Assembly: GCA_002470515.1 (NCBI GenBank)
Contig: DKML01000005.1
Span: 1 to 64,000, forward strand
From: Proteobacteria bacterium UBA7415
GTDB taxonomy: Bacteria; Pseudomonadota; Gammaproteobacteria; Arenicellales; Arenicellaceae
DNA: 64,000 nucleotides
Direction of reading: 5' to 3'
Part shown: piece by piece, positions 33,996 to 44,889 of the stretch
How positions within the stretch are numbered: position 1 is the stretch's first letter
Layout: each line of letters begins with the position of its first letter
Notes under the pieces: generated by a model
Database searches by the model: none
Told to the model about the DNA's origin: nothing
What the model saw: only the letters and a program-made list of their open reading frames with translations
Translations under genes and position numbers: made by a program

Positions 33996-34949
33996 ATGTC
34001 CGCATCTAGCGCGTCGAACGAAACATTTAAGTTTGGTTTCGTAACCATCGTTGGTAAGCCTAACGTGGGTAAATCGACTCTAATGAATCGTATTATTGGT
34101 CAGAAGATCAGCATCACTTCACATCGTCCACAAACAACGCGGCATCGAATTTTAGGAATTCATACCGACGCCGATAAGCAGATAGTTTTTGTTGATACGC
34201 CAGGTATTCACTCGGTGCGTAAGAAGTCAAATCGCCGAACTATGAATAAGGTGATTAATAAAACAGCGGTTACCAGTATTGATGGTGTGGATGTTGTCTG
34301 TTTTATGATAGCCGCTAATGGTTGGAACGATGCTGATGTACACGCCTTAAACGCGCTTAATATGGCCGTAAAAGACAGCAAGACGCCGGTTATTTTGATA
34401 ATTAATAAGATGGATAAATTATCTTCCATTAATGCGTTGCTACCTCTAATTGCCGACTCCAGTACACGTTTTGATTTTGCCGAGATTGTTCCCGTGAGTG
34501 CTTTAGGCCAGCGCAAAGATGATGGTGTTGATCACCTTATGGAGATTCTGGCGAATTACCTCCCTAATGACGTCGCAGGTTTTGATGAAGACCAAATCAC
34601 AGATAGGAGTTTTCGGTTTCTGGTCTCTGAACTGATTCGCGAACAATTGTGTCGGCGTCTTGGAGATGAGCTTCCCTATGCGACGGCGGTGCAAATCACT
34701 CAGTTTGAAAAACGTGGAGCGATCCAGCATATCAGTGCCGATATTTGGGTAGAAAAAGACTCACATAAAGCCATTGTTATCGGTAAAGGTGGTGAGTCGT
34801 TGAAGCAGATAGGTACTTCAGCACGGCGGAATTGCGAAGAGCTCCTAGAGGGCAAGGTGTTTATGGAGTTGTTCGTTAAGGTTCGTTCTGGATGGGCTGA
34901 CAATACTCGTGACTTAAATCAGTTAGGTTACGACGAAGATCTGGCGTAA
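33996..34949 (+). CDS. era: GTPase Era
   Basis: The 317-residue protein has a GTPase domain (GKPNVGKST, DTPGIH, NKMD, SAL) and a C-terminal KH domain with IVIGKGGESLKQIG. Era binds the 3' end of 16S rRNA and assists 30S assembly. It is 3 bases from recO. Confidence 0.96.
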   Translation: MSASSASNETFKFGFVTIVGKPNVGKSTLMNRIIGQKISITSHRPQTTRHRILGIHTDADKQIVFVDTPGIHSVRKKSNRRTMNKVINKTAVTSIDGVDVVCFMIAANGWNDADVHALNALNMAVKDSKTPVILIINKMDKLSSINALLPLIADSSTRFDFAEIVPVSALGQRKDDGVDHLMEILANYLPNDVAGFDEDQITDRSFRFLVSELIREQLCRRLGDELPYATAVQITQFEKRGAIQHISADIWVEKDSHKAIVIGKGGESLKQIGTSARRNCEELLEGKVFMELFVKVRSGWADNTRDLNQLGYDEDLA

Positions 34950-34952
34950 GTA

Positions 34953-35750
34953 ATGCGTGTATTGGAACAGCCTTGCTTCGTTCTGGTAAATAGGCCCTAC
35001 AGTGAGACTAGCTGGATTGTCGACGTATTTAGTCGCTCATTTGGACGACAAGCACTTATGGCAAAGGGCGCGCGGCGTTTAAAGTCTAAACATCGCGGTA
35101 TGTTATTACCCTTTCAACCCTTACTAATAAGCTGGGTAGGTAAAGGCGAAGTGCCAACATTAACCAACGCCGAACTGGATTTTTCGCGCTTTTCTGGTTG
35201 GGAATACGAACTTAAAGGCCGAGCCAAGATTTGCGGATTCTATTGCAACGAACTTCTTGCTGCACTCATTCAACGTGGTGACCCTAACTCAACGTTGTTT
35301 GACTTTTACCAGCAAACACTGGATCGTTTATTAAAGAGCTCGCCTGAAAAAATTAATGCAGGCAATGGCATAAATTCATCTGGATTAACCGCAGGTTTAT
35401 TTAAGATATTACGAGATTTTGAGTTGTGTCTTATTCGAGAGAGTGGGTATGGTGTGAGCCTCGATAAAGAAGCCAATAGTTCCCGAGAGATAGAAGACTC
35501 CGAGTTTTACCAATTTGTTCCAAAGCGTGGTTTCGTCAATGCTAATGTCGTCGGTAAAGGTAACTCAGCCGTTGGCCATTCCTCAAGCTATTTCCAAGGT
35601 CACGTAATCAAGTCTTTGTCTTTGGGCGAGTCGGTCGATTTGGGTCCGGTGGCGCGCACTCAGAGCAAACAAATTATGCGTATGATGTTAAGTGATGTAT
35701 TAGGTCATAAGCGCATAATGAGCCGAGACCTGTTTTTCCCAAGAGTGTAA
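34953..35750 (+). CDS. recO: DNA repair protein RecO
   Basis: The 265-residue protein has the RecO OB-fold start (CFVLVNRPYSETSWIVDVFS, GRQALMAKGARR) and the helical domain with CGFYCNELLAALIQRGDP. RecO loads RecA onto single-stranded DNA with RecR, whose gene begins at the right end of this window. It carries no zinc-finger Cys set, as in many gammaproteobacteria. Confidence 0.92.
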   Translation: MRVLEQPCFVLVNRPYSETSWIVDVFSRSFGRQALMAKGARRLKSKHRGMLLPFQPLLISWVGKGEVPTLTNAELDFSRFSGWEYELKGRAKICGFYCNELLAALIQRGDPNSTLFDFYQQTLDRLLKSSPEKINAGNGINSSGLTAGLFKILRDFELCLIRESGYGVSLDKEANSSREIEDSEFYQFVPKRGFVNANVVGKGNSAVGHSSSYFQGHVIKSLSLGESVDLGPVARTQSKQIMRMMLSDVLGHKRIMSRDLFFPRV

Positions 35751-35852
35751 AATTCGTATTCTTGGTCGAGAGTGGCTTAAAGAGTAGAGCAAAATGAAGC
35801 GAGCCAAGTTGGCTAAAAATATTTGATGTATTAAGTTATCGCGTTAAACCCT

Positions 35853-36629
35853 ATGAATGATAGCAAACCAAAAGTGATGCATAGACCGATACACCTAGGG
35901 GTGAATGTCGATCATGTGGCAACTTTGCGCCAAGCGCGCGGGGTTTCGTACCCAGATCCTGCACAGGCTGCGGATATCGCTCGAAAAGCGGGTGCGGACG
36001 GCATTACTGTGCATTTGCGAGAAGACCGTCGCCACATTCAAGACGCTGACGTTTTCGCTGTTAAAGAACATGTTAGCCTACCTCTGAATTTTGAAATGGG
36101 CGCGACTCAAGAGATGTTGCGTATTGCCTTAAAGCTGCAACCGCACGAAGTTTGTTTAGTTCCAGAAAAGCGGTCTGAGTTAACGACTGAAGGCGGTTTA
36201 GACGTGCTTTCAAAAATGTCTGAACTGAGGGGGTTGGTGACAGAATTAAAAGCTGCAGGAATTTTGGTTTCTATGTTTATTGATCCTGTAGCGGAGCAAA
36301 TACAGGCGAGTCAGGAGTTGGGTGCTGATATTGTGGAGTTGCATACAGGTGAATATGCAAATGCAGACGAAACCCAAGTGCAATCCGAACTAAATAGAAT
36401 TGTTGCAGCAGCGAAGCTAGCGGTTGAATGTGGCTTACAAGCCAATGCAGGTCATGGGCTTCACTATCAGAATGTTCAAGCAATTGCCGCCATTACTGAC
36501 ATTAGCGGGCTTAACATTGGCCACGCCATTGTCGCAAGAGCGGTTATCACGGGTATGCACGAAGCTGTGTTCTCGATGAAACAAATCATGAACAAGCATC
36601 GGATCTTAGCCGAAGAGGCTGTGCTTTAA
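35853..36629 (+). CDS. pdxJ: Pyridoxine 5'-phosphate synthase PdxJ
   Basis: The 258-residue TIM-barrel enzyme joins deoxyxylulose 5-phosphate and 3-amino-2-oxopropyl phosphate to give pyridoxine 5'-phosphate. Signatures are LGVNVDHVATLRQARG, DGITVHLREDRRHIQD (catalytic His), NFEMGAT and LQANAGHGLHYQNV. It ends the lepA-recO cluster; the frequent downstream neighbour acpS is not present. Confidence 0.95.
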   Translation: MNDSKPKVMHRPIHLGVNVDHVATLRQARGVSYPDPAQAADIARKAGADGITVHLREDRRHIQDADVFAVKEHVSLPLNFEMGATQEMLRIALKLQPHEVCLVPEKRSELTTEGGLDVLSKMSELRGLVTELKAAGILVSMFIDPVAEQIQASQELGADIVELHTGEYANADETQVQSELNRIVAAAKLAVECGLQANAGHGLHYQNVQAIAAITDISGLNIGHAIVARAVITGMHEAVFSMKQIMNKHRILAEEAVL

Positions 36630-36748
36630 TTCCAAAGTTTAGATCGAAGAGGATTACACCAAGACTATTGTGAGATTACGCTAAGGTCATTCCGAGGTGT
36701 TTCGGCCGACTATTGGTTCTTACGTCCTTGATAAATCACCACTGAGCA

Positions 36749-37411
36749 CTAAATCGTTTTTTCGTAAAGCTTGTACAGGCGAAGTACTTTCTTTACGTAA
36801 TTTTGGGTTTCCTTAAACGGTGGAATTCCCGAATATTTTTGTACGGCACCTTCGCCTGCGTTGTATGCGGCTAGGCTCAGTTTTTTATCATTGCCGTATC
36901 TTTCCATAAGGTCTTTTAAGTGCTGCACGCCAACCTGAATGTTTTTGCGCGCGTTAAAATGATCTTGTTGTAAATCGTATCGCGCTGCCGTATCAGGCAT
37001 CAATTGCATAAGTCCCATAGCGCCTGCTCGAGACACAGCGGAGGCATCAAACGCGGACTCTACATGAATGACTGCTTTCACAAAAGCGGGCTCCAAATCG
37101 AATTGAAGCGCAATGTTAACGATTAAAGCGTCGTGCTGCGACTGGATTGGACGCTCTTCGTACGCTCGGTTACCTACACGAGAACGATAGGGTGCCGTGG
37201 AGTAAGATTTCAGAAGGGTGTAATTAGCACTGCTCTGCTTTTGGTCACTGATTAGTTTACTACCATCTGAGCGAACATAAACGTATACATCTGCAGTTAC
37301 GCAGAATGAGCTTAACGCTAGAAGTAGCATTAAGAAAACGCTTGAATAGCCTGACAGCGAGCCCCGCAAAGGTCTTACGAGTTGGCGAACTTCTGGTGAA
37401 TGGTTGGGCAT
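36749..37411 (-). CDS. Lytic transglycosylase with DUF4124 and SLT domains
   Basis: I choose ATG 37411 (MPNHSPEV) over an upstream TTG. The ~220-residue protein has a signal segment (VFLMLLLALSSFCVTA), a DUF4124-type strand region (VYVYVRSDGSKLISD) and an SLT goose-lysozyme-like domain. In the SLT domain the catalytic Glu lies in VIHVESAFDASAVS, with GAMGLMQLMPDTAARY and LSLAAYNAGEGAVQKY. It cleaves peptidoglycan in the periplasm with 1,6-anhydro products. It stands alone between convergent and divergent neighbours. Confidence 0.9.
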   Translation of the reverse strand: MPNHSPEVRQLVRPLRGSLSGYSSVFLMLLLALSSFCVTADVYVYVRSDGSKLISDQKQSSANYTLLKSYSTAPYRSRVGNRAYEERPIQSQHDALIVNIALQFDLEPAFVKAVIHVESAFDASAVSRAGAMGLMQLMPDTAARYDLQQDHFNARKNIQVGVQHLKDLMERYGNDKKLSLAAYNAGEGAVQKYSGIPPFKETQNYVKKVLRLYKLYEKTI

Positions 37412-37549
37412 TATTGTTTTACGGAGCTGCAAATTAATTGACAGTATAGCTTAGGACGAAGTAATCAAAAATGATCTAAACGGGTCTTAACACTAGATCG
37501 ATTAGAAATAAGGTAGAATGCACGCTCTAAAATTGCGGGGAACCAAACC

Positions 37550-38035
37550 ATGCCATCTTTTGACGTCGTTTCTGAAATTGATAAGCCGGAACTTAATAAC
37601 GCAGTTCATCAAGCCAATAAAGAGTTAAGCACTCGGTTTGACTTTAAAGGTAGTGATGCCAAGGTTGAAGTAAAAGAGAACCTGCTGACGGTATTTGCGG
37701 ACAATGAGTTTCAAGTTAAACAGGCTGTTGATGTACTGTGTTTAAAACTTGCTAAACGTGGTTTAGATTTGGCTTGCTTAGACGCTCAATCTATTGAAGA
37801 GATAGGCGGCGCCAAAGCGAGACAAAAAATATTGCTAAAAGAGGGCATTAGTGCCGATTTGGGCCGTAAGATTGTTAAGGAAATCAAAGATAAGAAAATG
37901 AAAGTTCAAGCTCAAATACAAGGCGAGCAACTGCGGGTGACGGGCAAAAAGCGTGATGATCTGCAGCAAGTTATCGCAATGCTAAAAGACTTTGATGCAG
38001 ATTTACCTCTGCAGTTTAATAACTTTAGAGATTAA
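37550..38035 (+). CDS. yajQ: YajQ-family nucleotide-binding protein
   Basis: The 161-residue protein is a full-length YajQ (DUF520): MPSFDVVSEIDKPELNNAVH, FDFKGSDAKVEV, GAKARQKILLKEGISADLGR, and VTGKKRDDLQQVIAMLK. It has two RRM-like folds. Members bind nucleic acid or nucleotides and at least one binds cyclic-di-GMP; a regulatory role is therefore possible but not shown. It stands alone with its own upstream region. Confidence 0.93.
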   Translation: MPSFDVVSEIDKPELNNAVHQANKELSTRFDFKGSDAKVEVKENLLTVFADNEFQVKQAVDVLCLKLAKRGLDLACLDAQSIEEIGGAKARQKILLKEGISADLGRKIVKEIKDKKMKVQAQIQGEQLRVTGKKRDDLQQVIAMLKDFDADLPLQFNNFRD

Positions 38036-38230
38036 TGTTTTTTGCAACAAGCAACATTAATTTAAAATAGACTGACCTGATCCTAAAGAACTTATTTTGT
38101 ATTAAGACAGGTAACGAATTTGTTGGGATAATGTTGTTAAGCATTGAACCCTTGATTACTATTTTGAGCTTTATGAGCTTTCAGAACACTACTACATAAC
38201 TTCCGATCGCTTCGGAATGAGGAAATCATA

Positions 38231-38962
38231 ATGAGAATTAAATCTACAAACACTCTTTTAGCCATTGGCTTTGCCCTAACTATTTGCTCGCAAGCTTTTG
38301 CACAGTCAGATGACGGGATCGAAGCTATTCGTGCTGAGTTGGCTAAGATGGTGCCGGCCGCGGCTGAGGCGGAAATTATAAAATCACCCGTTGCGGGTAT
38401 TTACAGATTAGAGGTAGGTGGCTCTTTTGCTTACGCCTATGTCGATGGTGATTATGTGCTATTAGGCGATTTACTTAACACAAAGGAGCAAGTGAATTTG
38501 GGCGACCAAGCAGGAAATGAGCGTATGGCAAAAGTAATTGCTGACGTGCCTGTATCGCAAATGATTGTGTTTGGTCCTGATGAGCCAAAACGGCACATTA
38601 CAGTATTTACTGATATTGATTGTGGTTATTGCCGAAAGCTCCATGCCGAGGTTCCAGAGTTAACAGCCGCTGGTATTCAAGTGAGATACTTAGCGTTTCC
38701 GCGAGCAGGTGTTGGCTCTAGCAGCTACGATAAATACGTCTCAGTTTGGTGTAATGCTGACCAACAGGAATCACTTACTGTCGCCAAACAAGGCGAAACA
38801 GTGGCATCGGCAACCTGCGAGAATCCAGTAGCGAGCAGTTATGAGCTGGGCCGTGAAGTCGGTGTACGAGGAACTCCAACTATCATCTTTGATGACGGCT
38901 CCATTATTGGCGGTTATAAGCCTAGCCAAGAGTTGATTAGTTTGCTTGGCCTCGGCGGCTAA
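38231..38962 (+). CDS. dsbC: Thiol:disulfide isomerase DsbC
   Basis: The 243-residue protein has a Sec signal (LLAIGFALTICSQAFA), the N-terminal DsbC dimerisation domain (SPVAGIYRLEVGGSFAYAYV) and a thioredoxin fold. The active site CGYC lies in FTDIDCGYCRKLH, and the cis-Pro in VRGTPTIIFDDG. A structural Cys pair (WCNAD...ATCENP) is also present. It reshuffles wrong disulfides in periplasmic proteins and is kept reduced by DsbD, which is not in the window. Confidence 0.93.
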   Translation: MRIKSTNTLLAIGFALTICSQAFAQSDDGIEAIRAELAKMVPAAAEAEIIKSPVAGIYRLEVGGSFAYAYVDGDYVLLGDLLNTKEQVNLGDQAGNERMAKVIADVPVSQMIVFGPDEPKRHITVFTDIDCGYCRKLHAEVPELTAAGIQVRYLAFPRAGVGSSSYDKYVSVWCNADQQESLTVAKQGETVASATCENPVASSYELGREVGVRGTPTIIFDDGSIIGGYKPSQELISLLGLGG

Positions 38963-39120
38963 CGCGCAAAAAAGCCGAGCAGGAACAACTGGTTAGGGCT
39001 GAGCATCCAGTTCAGTCCAGGCTTTTTTAGATCAACCATTGAACGCAGATTCTGAGTTCGATTAACGGCCTAAAAGAAATTAGTGGTAGTCAATGCTGGC
39101 AGCACTTTGTGGGCAGCCAT

Positions 39121-39153
39121 AAAAAAGAGGAGCAAATAGCTCCTCTTTTTTTT
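39121..39153. terminator. Bidirectional terminator between dsbC and the ferredoxin gene
   Basis: A 10-bp stem AAAGAGGAGC (39124-39133) pairs with its complement (39139-39148) around a 5-base loop, with A runs before and T runs after. It serves both convergent genes. Confidence 0.85.
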
Positions 39154-39172
39154 GTTCAGATGTTTTTGGATG

Positions 39173-39496
39173 TTAACGTTCCAAGTACTGCATTTTGTCC
39201 TTTTTGTCAGCCCAGTCATCCGCATCGGGTAAAGGGTCCTTTTGTTCAGTAATAACGGGCCATATCGCTGAAAGCTCCGTATTAAGCGCTACGTAGTGCT
39301 GTTCGTTGTCTTCAAGATCATCATCCGCAACAATCGCGTCTACCGGGCATTCAGGTTCGCATAGGCTGCAGTCAATACACTCTTCTGGATCAATTACCAA
39401 AAAGTTGGGGCCTTCATGGAAGCAGTCTACTGGGCAGACTTCAACACAATCGGTGTATTTGCATTTAATGCATTCTTCTTTAACAACATAGGTCAT
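39173..39496 (-). CDS. fdxA: 7Fe-type ferredoxin FdxA
   Basis: I start at ATG 39496 ([12 protein letters not shown]) because GGAG precedes it; the frame extends 20 codons upstream without a ribosome site. The 107-residue protein has [18 protein letters not shown] and [16 protein letters not shown], the Cys spacing of a [3Fe-4S]/[4Fe-4S] ferredoxin, and the acidic tail of the FdxA family. It is a cytoplasmic electron carrier of unassigned partner. It is often found next to mutS, as here. Confidence 0.93.
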   Translation of the reverse strand: MTYVVKEECIKCKYTDCVEVCPVDCFHEGPNFLVIDPEECIDCSLCEPECPVDAIVADDDLEDNEQHYVALNTELSAIWPVITEQKDPLPDADDWADKKDKMQYLER

Positions 39497-39623
39497 AACA
39501 GTCTCCGACCAAACTAAATAAGGGTTTGAGCAAGCGCGGTATTGTAGTGTCTGCACCGCTGTTAATCAAACATAGACAGGGCAGAATCAGGTCATTTAGA
39601 ATCGTTTGCCTAATACAGGCTAT

Positions 39624-42233
39624 TTATTCCTCGATACTGCTCTTCAATGAGTAGATTAAGTCCAGCGCGTCGCGAGGACTGAGTGCGTCAACATCTAAGT
39701 CTTCCAGTGTTTCGACGACATTCTGCGCACGTTCAATTTCATCTTTCTCTCCATCGCTAAGCAATTGCGAATGTTCCACACGAGCGGAATCAAACAGGTT
39801 GCCTTGCGGCGAATCTAACGAGTGCAACGCTGAGCTTTCCAATTCTCGTAGCTTCAACTTAGCAGCCTTCAATACTTTGCTAGGCAAGCCTGCTAACTTT
39901 GCTACTTGAATGCCGTAGCTTTGATTCGCCGGACCCTCTTTAAGTTTATACATGAAAACGATATTGTTACCGTGCTCCACAGCATCTAAGTGTTGGTTCA
40001 TTACCACATCGATATCGTTGGCAAGCTCTGTAATTTCGAAATAGTGAGTTGCGAATAAGCTGTATGACTGCAAGCCCTCTGCCAGTTGTATTGCGCATGC
40101 CCAGGCTAAAGATAGGCCATCAAATGTGCTTGTTCCTCTACCAATCTCATCCACAAGGACCAAACTATGAGCCGTGGCGTTTCGAAGGATGTTGGCCATT
40201 TCGGTCATTTCGACCATGAAAGTAGATCGGCCCCCCGCTAGATCGTCGGATGCTCCGATGCGAGTAAAAATCCTATCGACTATGCCTATCATGGCGCTGT
40301 CGGCGGGTACAAAGCTACCCGTATGAGCCAACAAAACAATAAGAGCGTTTTGCCGCATATACGTGCTTTTACCGCCCATGTTTGGACCAGTGATTACCAT
40401 CATTTTGGTGTCTTGGTCCAAGCTAAGGTCGTTTGCAATAAAAGGCTGTGTCTGATTCTGTTCCACAACAGGATGGCGGCCGCCTACGATATGCAGACCT
40501 GTGGTTTCAGTAAGTTGAGGTCTTGCCAACTCTAGAGATACAGCGCGCTCGGCGAAGTTGCTTAAGACATCCAGTTTAGACAAAGCTCTTGCCATAACTT
40601 GCATGGGGGCAATGTTCGCTTGTAGTTCGTTTATAAGTGCTTGATAAAGTTCTTTCTCTTTTGCTAGAGAGCGCTCGCGAGCGCTCAATACTTTGTCTTC
40701 GAACTCTTTAAGTTCTTCGGTAATATAGCGTTCAGCATTCTTAAGGGTCTGTCGACGTATGTAATGCTCAGGTACAACATCGGCTCGAGAACGACTAATC
40801 TCTATGTAAAAACCGTGTACACGATTGTATTTGACGCGTAAGTTTTGAATCCCCGTTGATTCGCGCTCTTGAGCCTCGAGTGTGAGTAAGAAGTCACCGG
40901 TATTTTTACTTAAGCGATGCAATTCTTCAAACTCTGGATCAAAGCTAGGTCGAATTACACCGCCTTCGCGCATAACGGCTGCGGGCTCGTCGAGTACCGC
41001 TCGTTCCAGTAATTGTCGCTCTGAGTCAAATAGCTGGAGCTGGGACTCGATTGCATTAATTAGAGCAGCCGATGAGCTTTTTAGCTGTCCTTTTATAGCA
41101 GGCAGTGTAATTAGCGCATTACGTAATTTAATGAGGTCGCGCGGACGTGCCATATCTAAAGCAATGCGCGTTAGGACTCGTTCAATGTCACCGCAAGCCT
41201 TTAGGTGGTTATTAATGGCTGCCTGATCAAGTTGTTTTATCAATGCTTCGACGGCTAGTTGCCGATCGTTCAGCTCATTATGATCGCGAATAGGGCCATG
41301 CAACCATCGTCGTAACAGGCGCGAGCCCATAGGCGTTGCGCACCGGTCCATCAAACTGACGAGCGTATGTTGAGCGCCGCCCGATAGATTGATTTCAATT
41401 TCTAAGTTTTGTCGACTCGCAGCATCAATAACCAAGTATTCACTGCGCTGGCTAACTTTAAAGTCAGTGATGTGCGGAGTGTGTTCAAAATGCATATCAC
41501 GCGCGTACTGCAAAAGTGCTCCAGCCGCTTTTACCGCGACAGGAAAATCATCACAACCAAATGCAGTGAGACTGCTGACCTCAAACTGTTTAGATATGAT
41601 TTCAGTAGCCACATCTAGGTCGGCATACCATGCGGGGATTTCAGTAACTTGTCCGAGCTGCTCCTTGCGTACGCTTAACTGTGCTCCTGCGCAGACGAGT
41701 AATTCAACGGGATCTATTCGTTTTAACTCACTCAGCAGTTGATCGGCTGAATCGATCTGAATAGCTGAGAATTCTCCCAACGATAACTCAAGTGACGCAA
41801 TGGCAAACTGACCATTGTCTTCAACTATAGCGGCAAGCGAATTGTCGCGTTGTTCGGGTAGAAGGTTATCGTCGACTAGGGTGCCGGGTGTTACAACACG
41901 AACGACTTTTCGTTCGACTGGGCCTTTGCTTGTACTAGGGTCGCCTATTTGCTCGGCAATAGCGACCGACTCCCCCTGTTTTACTAGTTTTGCTAAGTAT
42001 TGGTCGGCGGCATGGTAAGGGATGCCCGCCATAGGTATTGGTACACCATTAGACTTGCCGCGCTGGGTTAGGGTGATGTCAAGCAGGCGAGACGCTCGCT
42101 CGGCATCATTATAGAAGAGTTCGTAAAAGTCGCCCATACGGTAAAACAACAGAATATCAGGGTACTCTGCCTTGATGCGCAAGAACTGCTGCATCATTGG
42201 GGTATGGTTACTGGACGGGCTAGGTATGCTCAC
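39624..42233 (-). CDS. mutS: DNA mismatch repair protein MutS
   Basis: The 869-residue protein is full length. The mismatch-binding start contains [20 protein letters not shown] and the Phe-x-Glu wedge (FYELF); connector, lever and clamp domains follow. The ATPase has GPNMGGKST (Walker A), the [11 protein letters not shown]alker B/signature and [13 protein letters not shown]. MutS recognises mispaired bases and short slippage loops and calls MutL. Nothing in the sequence suggests damage, which matters because several short repeats and G-run shifts occur elsewhere in the window. Confidence 0.97.
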   Translation of the reverse strand: MSIPSPSSNHTPMMQQFLRIKAEYPDILLFYRMGDFYELFYNDAERASRLLDITLTQRGKSNGVPIPMAGIPYHAADQYLAKLVKQGESVAIAEQIGDPSTSKGPVERKVVRVVTPGTLVDDNLLPEQRDNSLAAIVEDNGQFAIASLELSLGEFSAIQIDSADQLLSELKRIDPVELLVCAGAQLSVRKEQLGQVTEIPAWYADLDVATEIISKQFEVSSLTAFGCDDFPVAVKAAGALLQYARDMHFEHTPHITDFKVSQRSEYLVIDAASRQNLEIEINLSGGAQHTLVSLMDRCATPMGSRLLRRWLHGPIRDHNELNDRQLAVEALIKQLDQAAINNHLKACGDIERVLTRIALDMARPRDLIKLRNALITLPAIKGQLKSSSAALINAIESQLQLFDSERQLLERAVLDEPAAVMREGGVIRPSFDPEFEELHRLSKNTGDFLLTLEAQERESTGIQNLRVKYNRVHGFYIEISRSRADVVPEHYIRRQTLKNAERYITEELKEFEDKVLSARERSLAKEKELYQALINELQANIAPMQVMARALSKLDVLSNFAERAVSLELARPQLTETTGLHIVGGRHPVVEQNQTQPFIANDLSLDQDTKMMVITGPNMGGKSTYMRQNALIVLLAHTGSFVPADSAMIGIVDRIFTRIGASDDLAGGRSTFMVEMTEMANILRNATAHSLVLVDEIGRGTSTFDGLSLAWACAIQLAEGLQSYSLFATHYFEITELANDIDVVMNQHLDAVEHGNNIVFMYKLKEGPANQSYGIQVAKLAGLPSKVLKAAKLKLRELESSALHSLDSPQGNLFDSARVEHSQLLSDGEKDEIERAQNVVETLEDLDVDALSPRDALDLIYSLKSSIEE

Positions 42234-42262
42234 GAGTATTCTAAATAGAGTTACGGGTACAG

Positions 42263-43057
42263 TTACGCGCTCTTAAGTATGTGCATCATTTTTTCGAAGA
42301 CCTTTGGGTTTCCGGCGACAAGATTTCCAGATTTAAAAACGTCAGTATCTCCAGATATATCGGCAATCAAGCCGCCTGCTTCTTGAATCAAAAGTGAGCC
42401 TGCAGCAGTGTCCCATGGTTTAAGACCATATTGCCAGAGACCGTCATAACGGCCAGCGGCGGTATACGCTAAATCTAGAACCGAAGAACCTGTACGGTGG
42501 ATACTCTGGGCGCGTGGCAACATCGTTGCGAATGAGCGAAGCCATTGTTTGGTTTCTTTGCCTTCTCTATGTGGGAAGCCCGTACACACAAGGCTATCGG
42601 ATAGTCTTGTGACTTCTGAAACGCGCATTCGTCGCCCGTCTAGCTTGGCGCCACCACCTTTGCGAGCGGTAAAAAGCTCATTGCGTAAAGGGTCATAAAC
42701 AACCGCAAGAAGAACGGTGCTGCCTTCTACTAATGCAATAGACACAGCGCATTGTGGGTGCCCATGTAGGAAGTTATGGGTTCCATCCATCGGGTCTATA
42801 ATCCAGGAGACGTCACTTTGACGATCAGTCTTGCCGCTTTCCTCACTCAAAATATTAAATTTTGGGTAGGCTGCATCCAGAATTTCGATTATGTCTGCCT
42901 CGGCGCGAATGTCTACTTCTGAAACCATCTCATGAGTAGATTTCTTGTTAACCTTAACGCGGTCGAGTTGCGTAATGTTTTGCGAAATTGTTCTGCCGGC
43001 CTCAAGTGCAGCATTAGTTGCTACATTGAGCGCCCCCGCTATCAGATTGGGTTCCAT
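42263..43057 (-). CDS. suhB: Inositol-1-monophosphatase family protein SuhB
   Basis: The 264-residue enzyme carries the inositol monophosphatase metal sites: [22 protein letters not shown] and [17 protein letters not shown]. In Escherichia coli SuhB also joins the rRNA antitermination complex. It is divergent from trmJ, the usual suhB/trmJ arrangement of gammaproteobacteria. Confidence 0.94.
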   Translation of the reverse strand: MEPNLIAGALNVATNAALEAGRTISQNITQLDRVKVNKKSTHEMVSEVDIRAEADIIEILDAAYPKFNILSEESGKTDRQSDVSWIIDPMDGTHNFLHGHPQCAVSIALVEGSTVLLAVVYDPLRNELFTARKGGGAKLDGRRMRVSEVTRLSDSLVCTGFPHREGKETKQWLRSFATMLPRAQSIHRTGSSVLDLAYTAAGRYDGLWQYGLKPWDTAAGSLLIQEAGGLIADISGDTDVFKSGNLVAGNPKVFEKMMHILKSA

Positions 43058-43223
43058 GAAGTATCCTGAATCAGTTTTAAAAGTGCCTCTAGCGCAAGGG
43101 CAGTAAAAACCCGCGCTGGTCTGCGCGCGATTGTAACGCTGCGGCAGGCTTAAGGAAAGTTGTTTGTAAGCTCAAAGTGACAGAAGGCTATGGCATGCGT
43201 AGATTAGGTTGTACAATCCGCAC

Positions 43224-44000
43224 ATGCAAAAAATGCTCAATAATACATGTGTGGTTCTGGTTGAACCAAGTCATCCTGGCAATATTGGTGCGGTCGCCCG
43301 AGCCATGAAAGTTATGGGTTTGTCTGACCTGTGCTTAGTTAAGCCTGCAAAGTTCCCTCATTATGAGGCCGACAAGCGATCCGCTGGCGCTGATGATGTT
43401 CTGCAAAATGCCAGAGTGGTTGACGATATAGAAACGGCGCTGGCCGATAGGTCATTGGTGATCGGTACTTCGGTGCGCGAGCGCGAGGTCACCTGGCCAA
43501 CTAAATACCCCAAACAAGCAGCTGATTTTGTTCTAAATGCTACGCTTAATAACCCCGAATTGACTCGCACCGCCATTTTGTTTGGTCGCGAGAGTAGTGG
43601 GCTTAAAAATTCAGAGTTAGATTTGTGTGACTTTCAGATCATAATTCCGGCGAATCCAGACTATAGTTCTCTGAACTTGGGCAGCGCCGCCCAAATAATT
43701 TGCTATGAATTGCGCCAAGCTGCGTTAACTCAGGTTGAACCTGCCGTTAGCCAAAGCAAGCCACTTACACCAGCACAACAACGGCAAGTGCCTGCTGACA
43801 AGCAAATGCGAGAGCAACACATAGAGCATTTGCATTCGGTTCTTAACGGTTTGGATTTTATTAAATCTAAACCACCAACCATGCTATTGCGCAAATTGAC
43901 GCGGTTGTACAATAAAGCAGACTTGTCTGTTGAAGAAATTCACATATTGCGGGGAATACTGACCGCCGTTGAGCAAAATATTGTAAGCACAGACACATAA
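43224..44000 (+). CDS. trmJ: tRNA (Cm32/Um32) methyltransferase TrmJ
   Basis: I start at ATG 43224 rather than the TTG at 43209. The ~258-residue SpoU/SPOUT protein has VVLVEPSHPGNIGAVARAMK, AILFGRESSGLKNSEL and the knot strand IPANPDYSSLNLGSAAQIIC. It 2'-O-methylates position 32 of tRNA. A C-terminal helical extension with LLRKLTRLYNKADLSVEEIH fits the TrmJ branch. cysE follows about 130 bases later. Confidence 0.93.
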   Translation: MQKMLNNTCVVLVEPSHPGNIGAVARAMKVMGLSDLCLVKPAKFPHYEADKRSAGADDVLQNARVVDDIETALADRSLVIGTSVREREVTWPTKYPKQAADFVLNATLNNPELTRTAILFGRESSGLKNSELDLCDFQIIIPANPDYSSLNLGSAAQIICYELRQAALTQVEPAVSQSKPLTPAQQRQVPADKQMREQHIEHLHSVLNGLDFIKSKPPTMLLRKLTRLYNKADLSVEEIHILRGILTAVEQNIVSTDT

Positions 44001-44130
44001 GGACGTTCTTTATTATTAATGACTCAACGTTTACCTCACTACTAGCGCTAGTCACATACTTAGTTTCCCAATTTCAAATTTGTATCTTTTTGTGCTTTGA
44101 TTCGCACGTTTTGGCCCCACAATTATCATT

Positions 44131-44889
44131 ATGTTTACAAGAATAAAAGAAGACATCAGTATCGTATATGACCGCGATCCAGCGGCGCGGCATACTCTAG
44201 AGATTCTCACGTGCTATCCCGGTGTTCACGCCGTGTTGCTACACCGATTTAACCATTGGTGCTGGCGGATCGGCCTGAAGTGGATGGCGCGATTGTTCTC
44301 GCACATCGCACGTTGGTTGACGGGTATCGAGATTCACCCAGGCGCTAAAATCGGTCGACGTTTGTTTATTGATCATGGGATGGGCGTTGTGATCGGACAA
44401 ACGGCGGAGATTGCGGACGACTGCACGCTCTATCATGGAGTGACTCTGGGCGGGACAAGCTGGAAAAAAGGTAAACGTCACCCAACCCTTGAAAATGGTG
44501 TTGTGGTGGGTGCTGGCGCTAAAATTCTTGGCCCGATCACGGTTGGAGAAAATTCGCTGATTGGTTCGAACTCAGTGGTTGTGCGAGACGTGCCTAAGGA
44601 ATCAACGATGGTTGGAATACCTGCATACCCAGTAGGCTCTACTGAATACAATCGCGCCAATGGTCGAAACGAACGGGGCGAGTTCGAAGCCTATGGCCAG
44701 CAACATTCACCAGATGATCCGGTGGCCGTCGCGATTCATGGACTCTGTACACAATTGCAAACAATCAATGCTCAGAATCGTAAGCTAGTAGACAAGTTGC
44801 GTGACGCTGGTATAGATGTGCAAGGCGTCGATATTCCTGTGATGGACACTGATTGTATTGAGCTTGAGCCTAGAAAAGACAAAATATAG
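44131..44889 (+). CDS. cysE: Serine O-acetyltransferase CysE
   Basis: The 252-residue protein has the helical N-terminal part with [15 protein letters not shown] and the left-handed beta-helix of hexapeptide repeats ([40 protein letters not shown]), closing with VGIPAYPVG. It makes O-acetylserine for cysteine synthesis. In many relatives iscRSUA follows; here only one A-type carrier gene does. Confidence 0.93.
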   Translation: MFTRIKEDISIVYDRDPAARHTLEILTCYPGVHAVLLHRFNHWCWRIGLKWMARLFSHIARWLTGIEIHPGAKIGRRLFIDHGMGVVIGQTAEIADDCTLYHGVTLGGTSWKKGKRHPTLENGVVVGAGAKILGPITVGENSLIGSNSVVVRDVPKESTMVGIPAYPVGSTEYNRANGRNERGEFEAYGQQHSPDDPVAVAIHGLCTQLQTINAQNRKLVDKLRDAGIDVQGVDIPVMDTDCIELEPRKDKI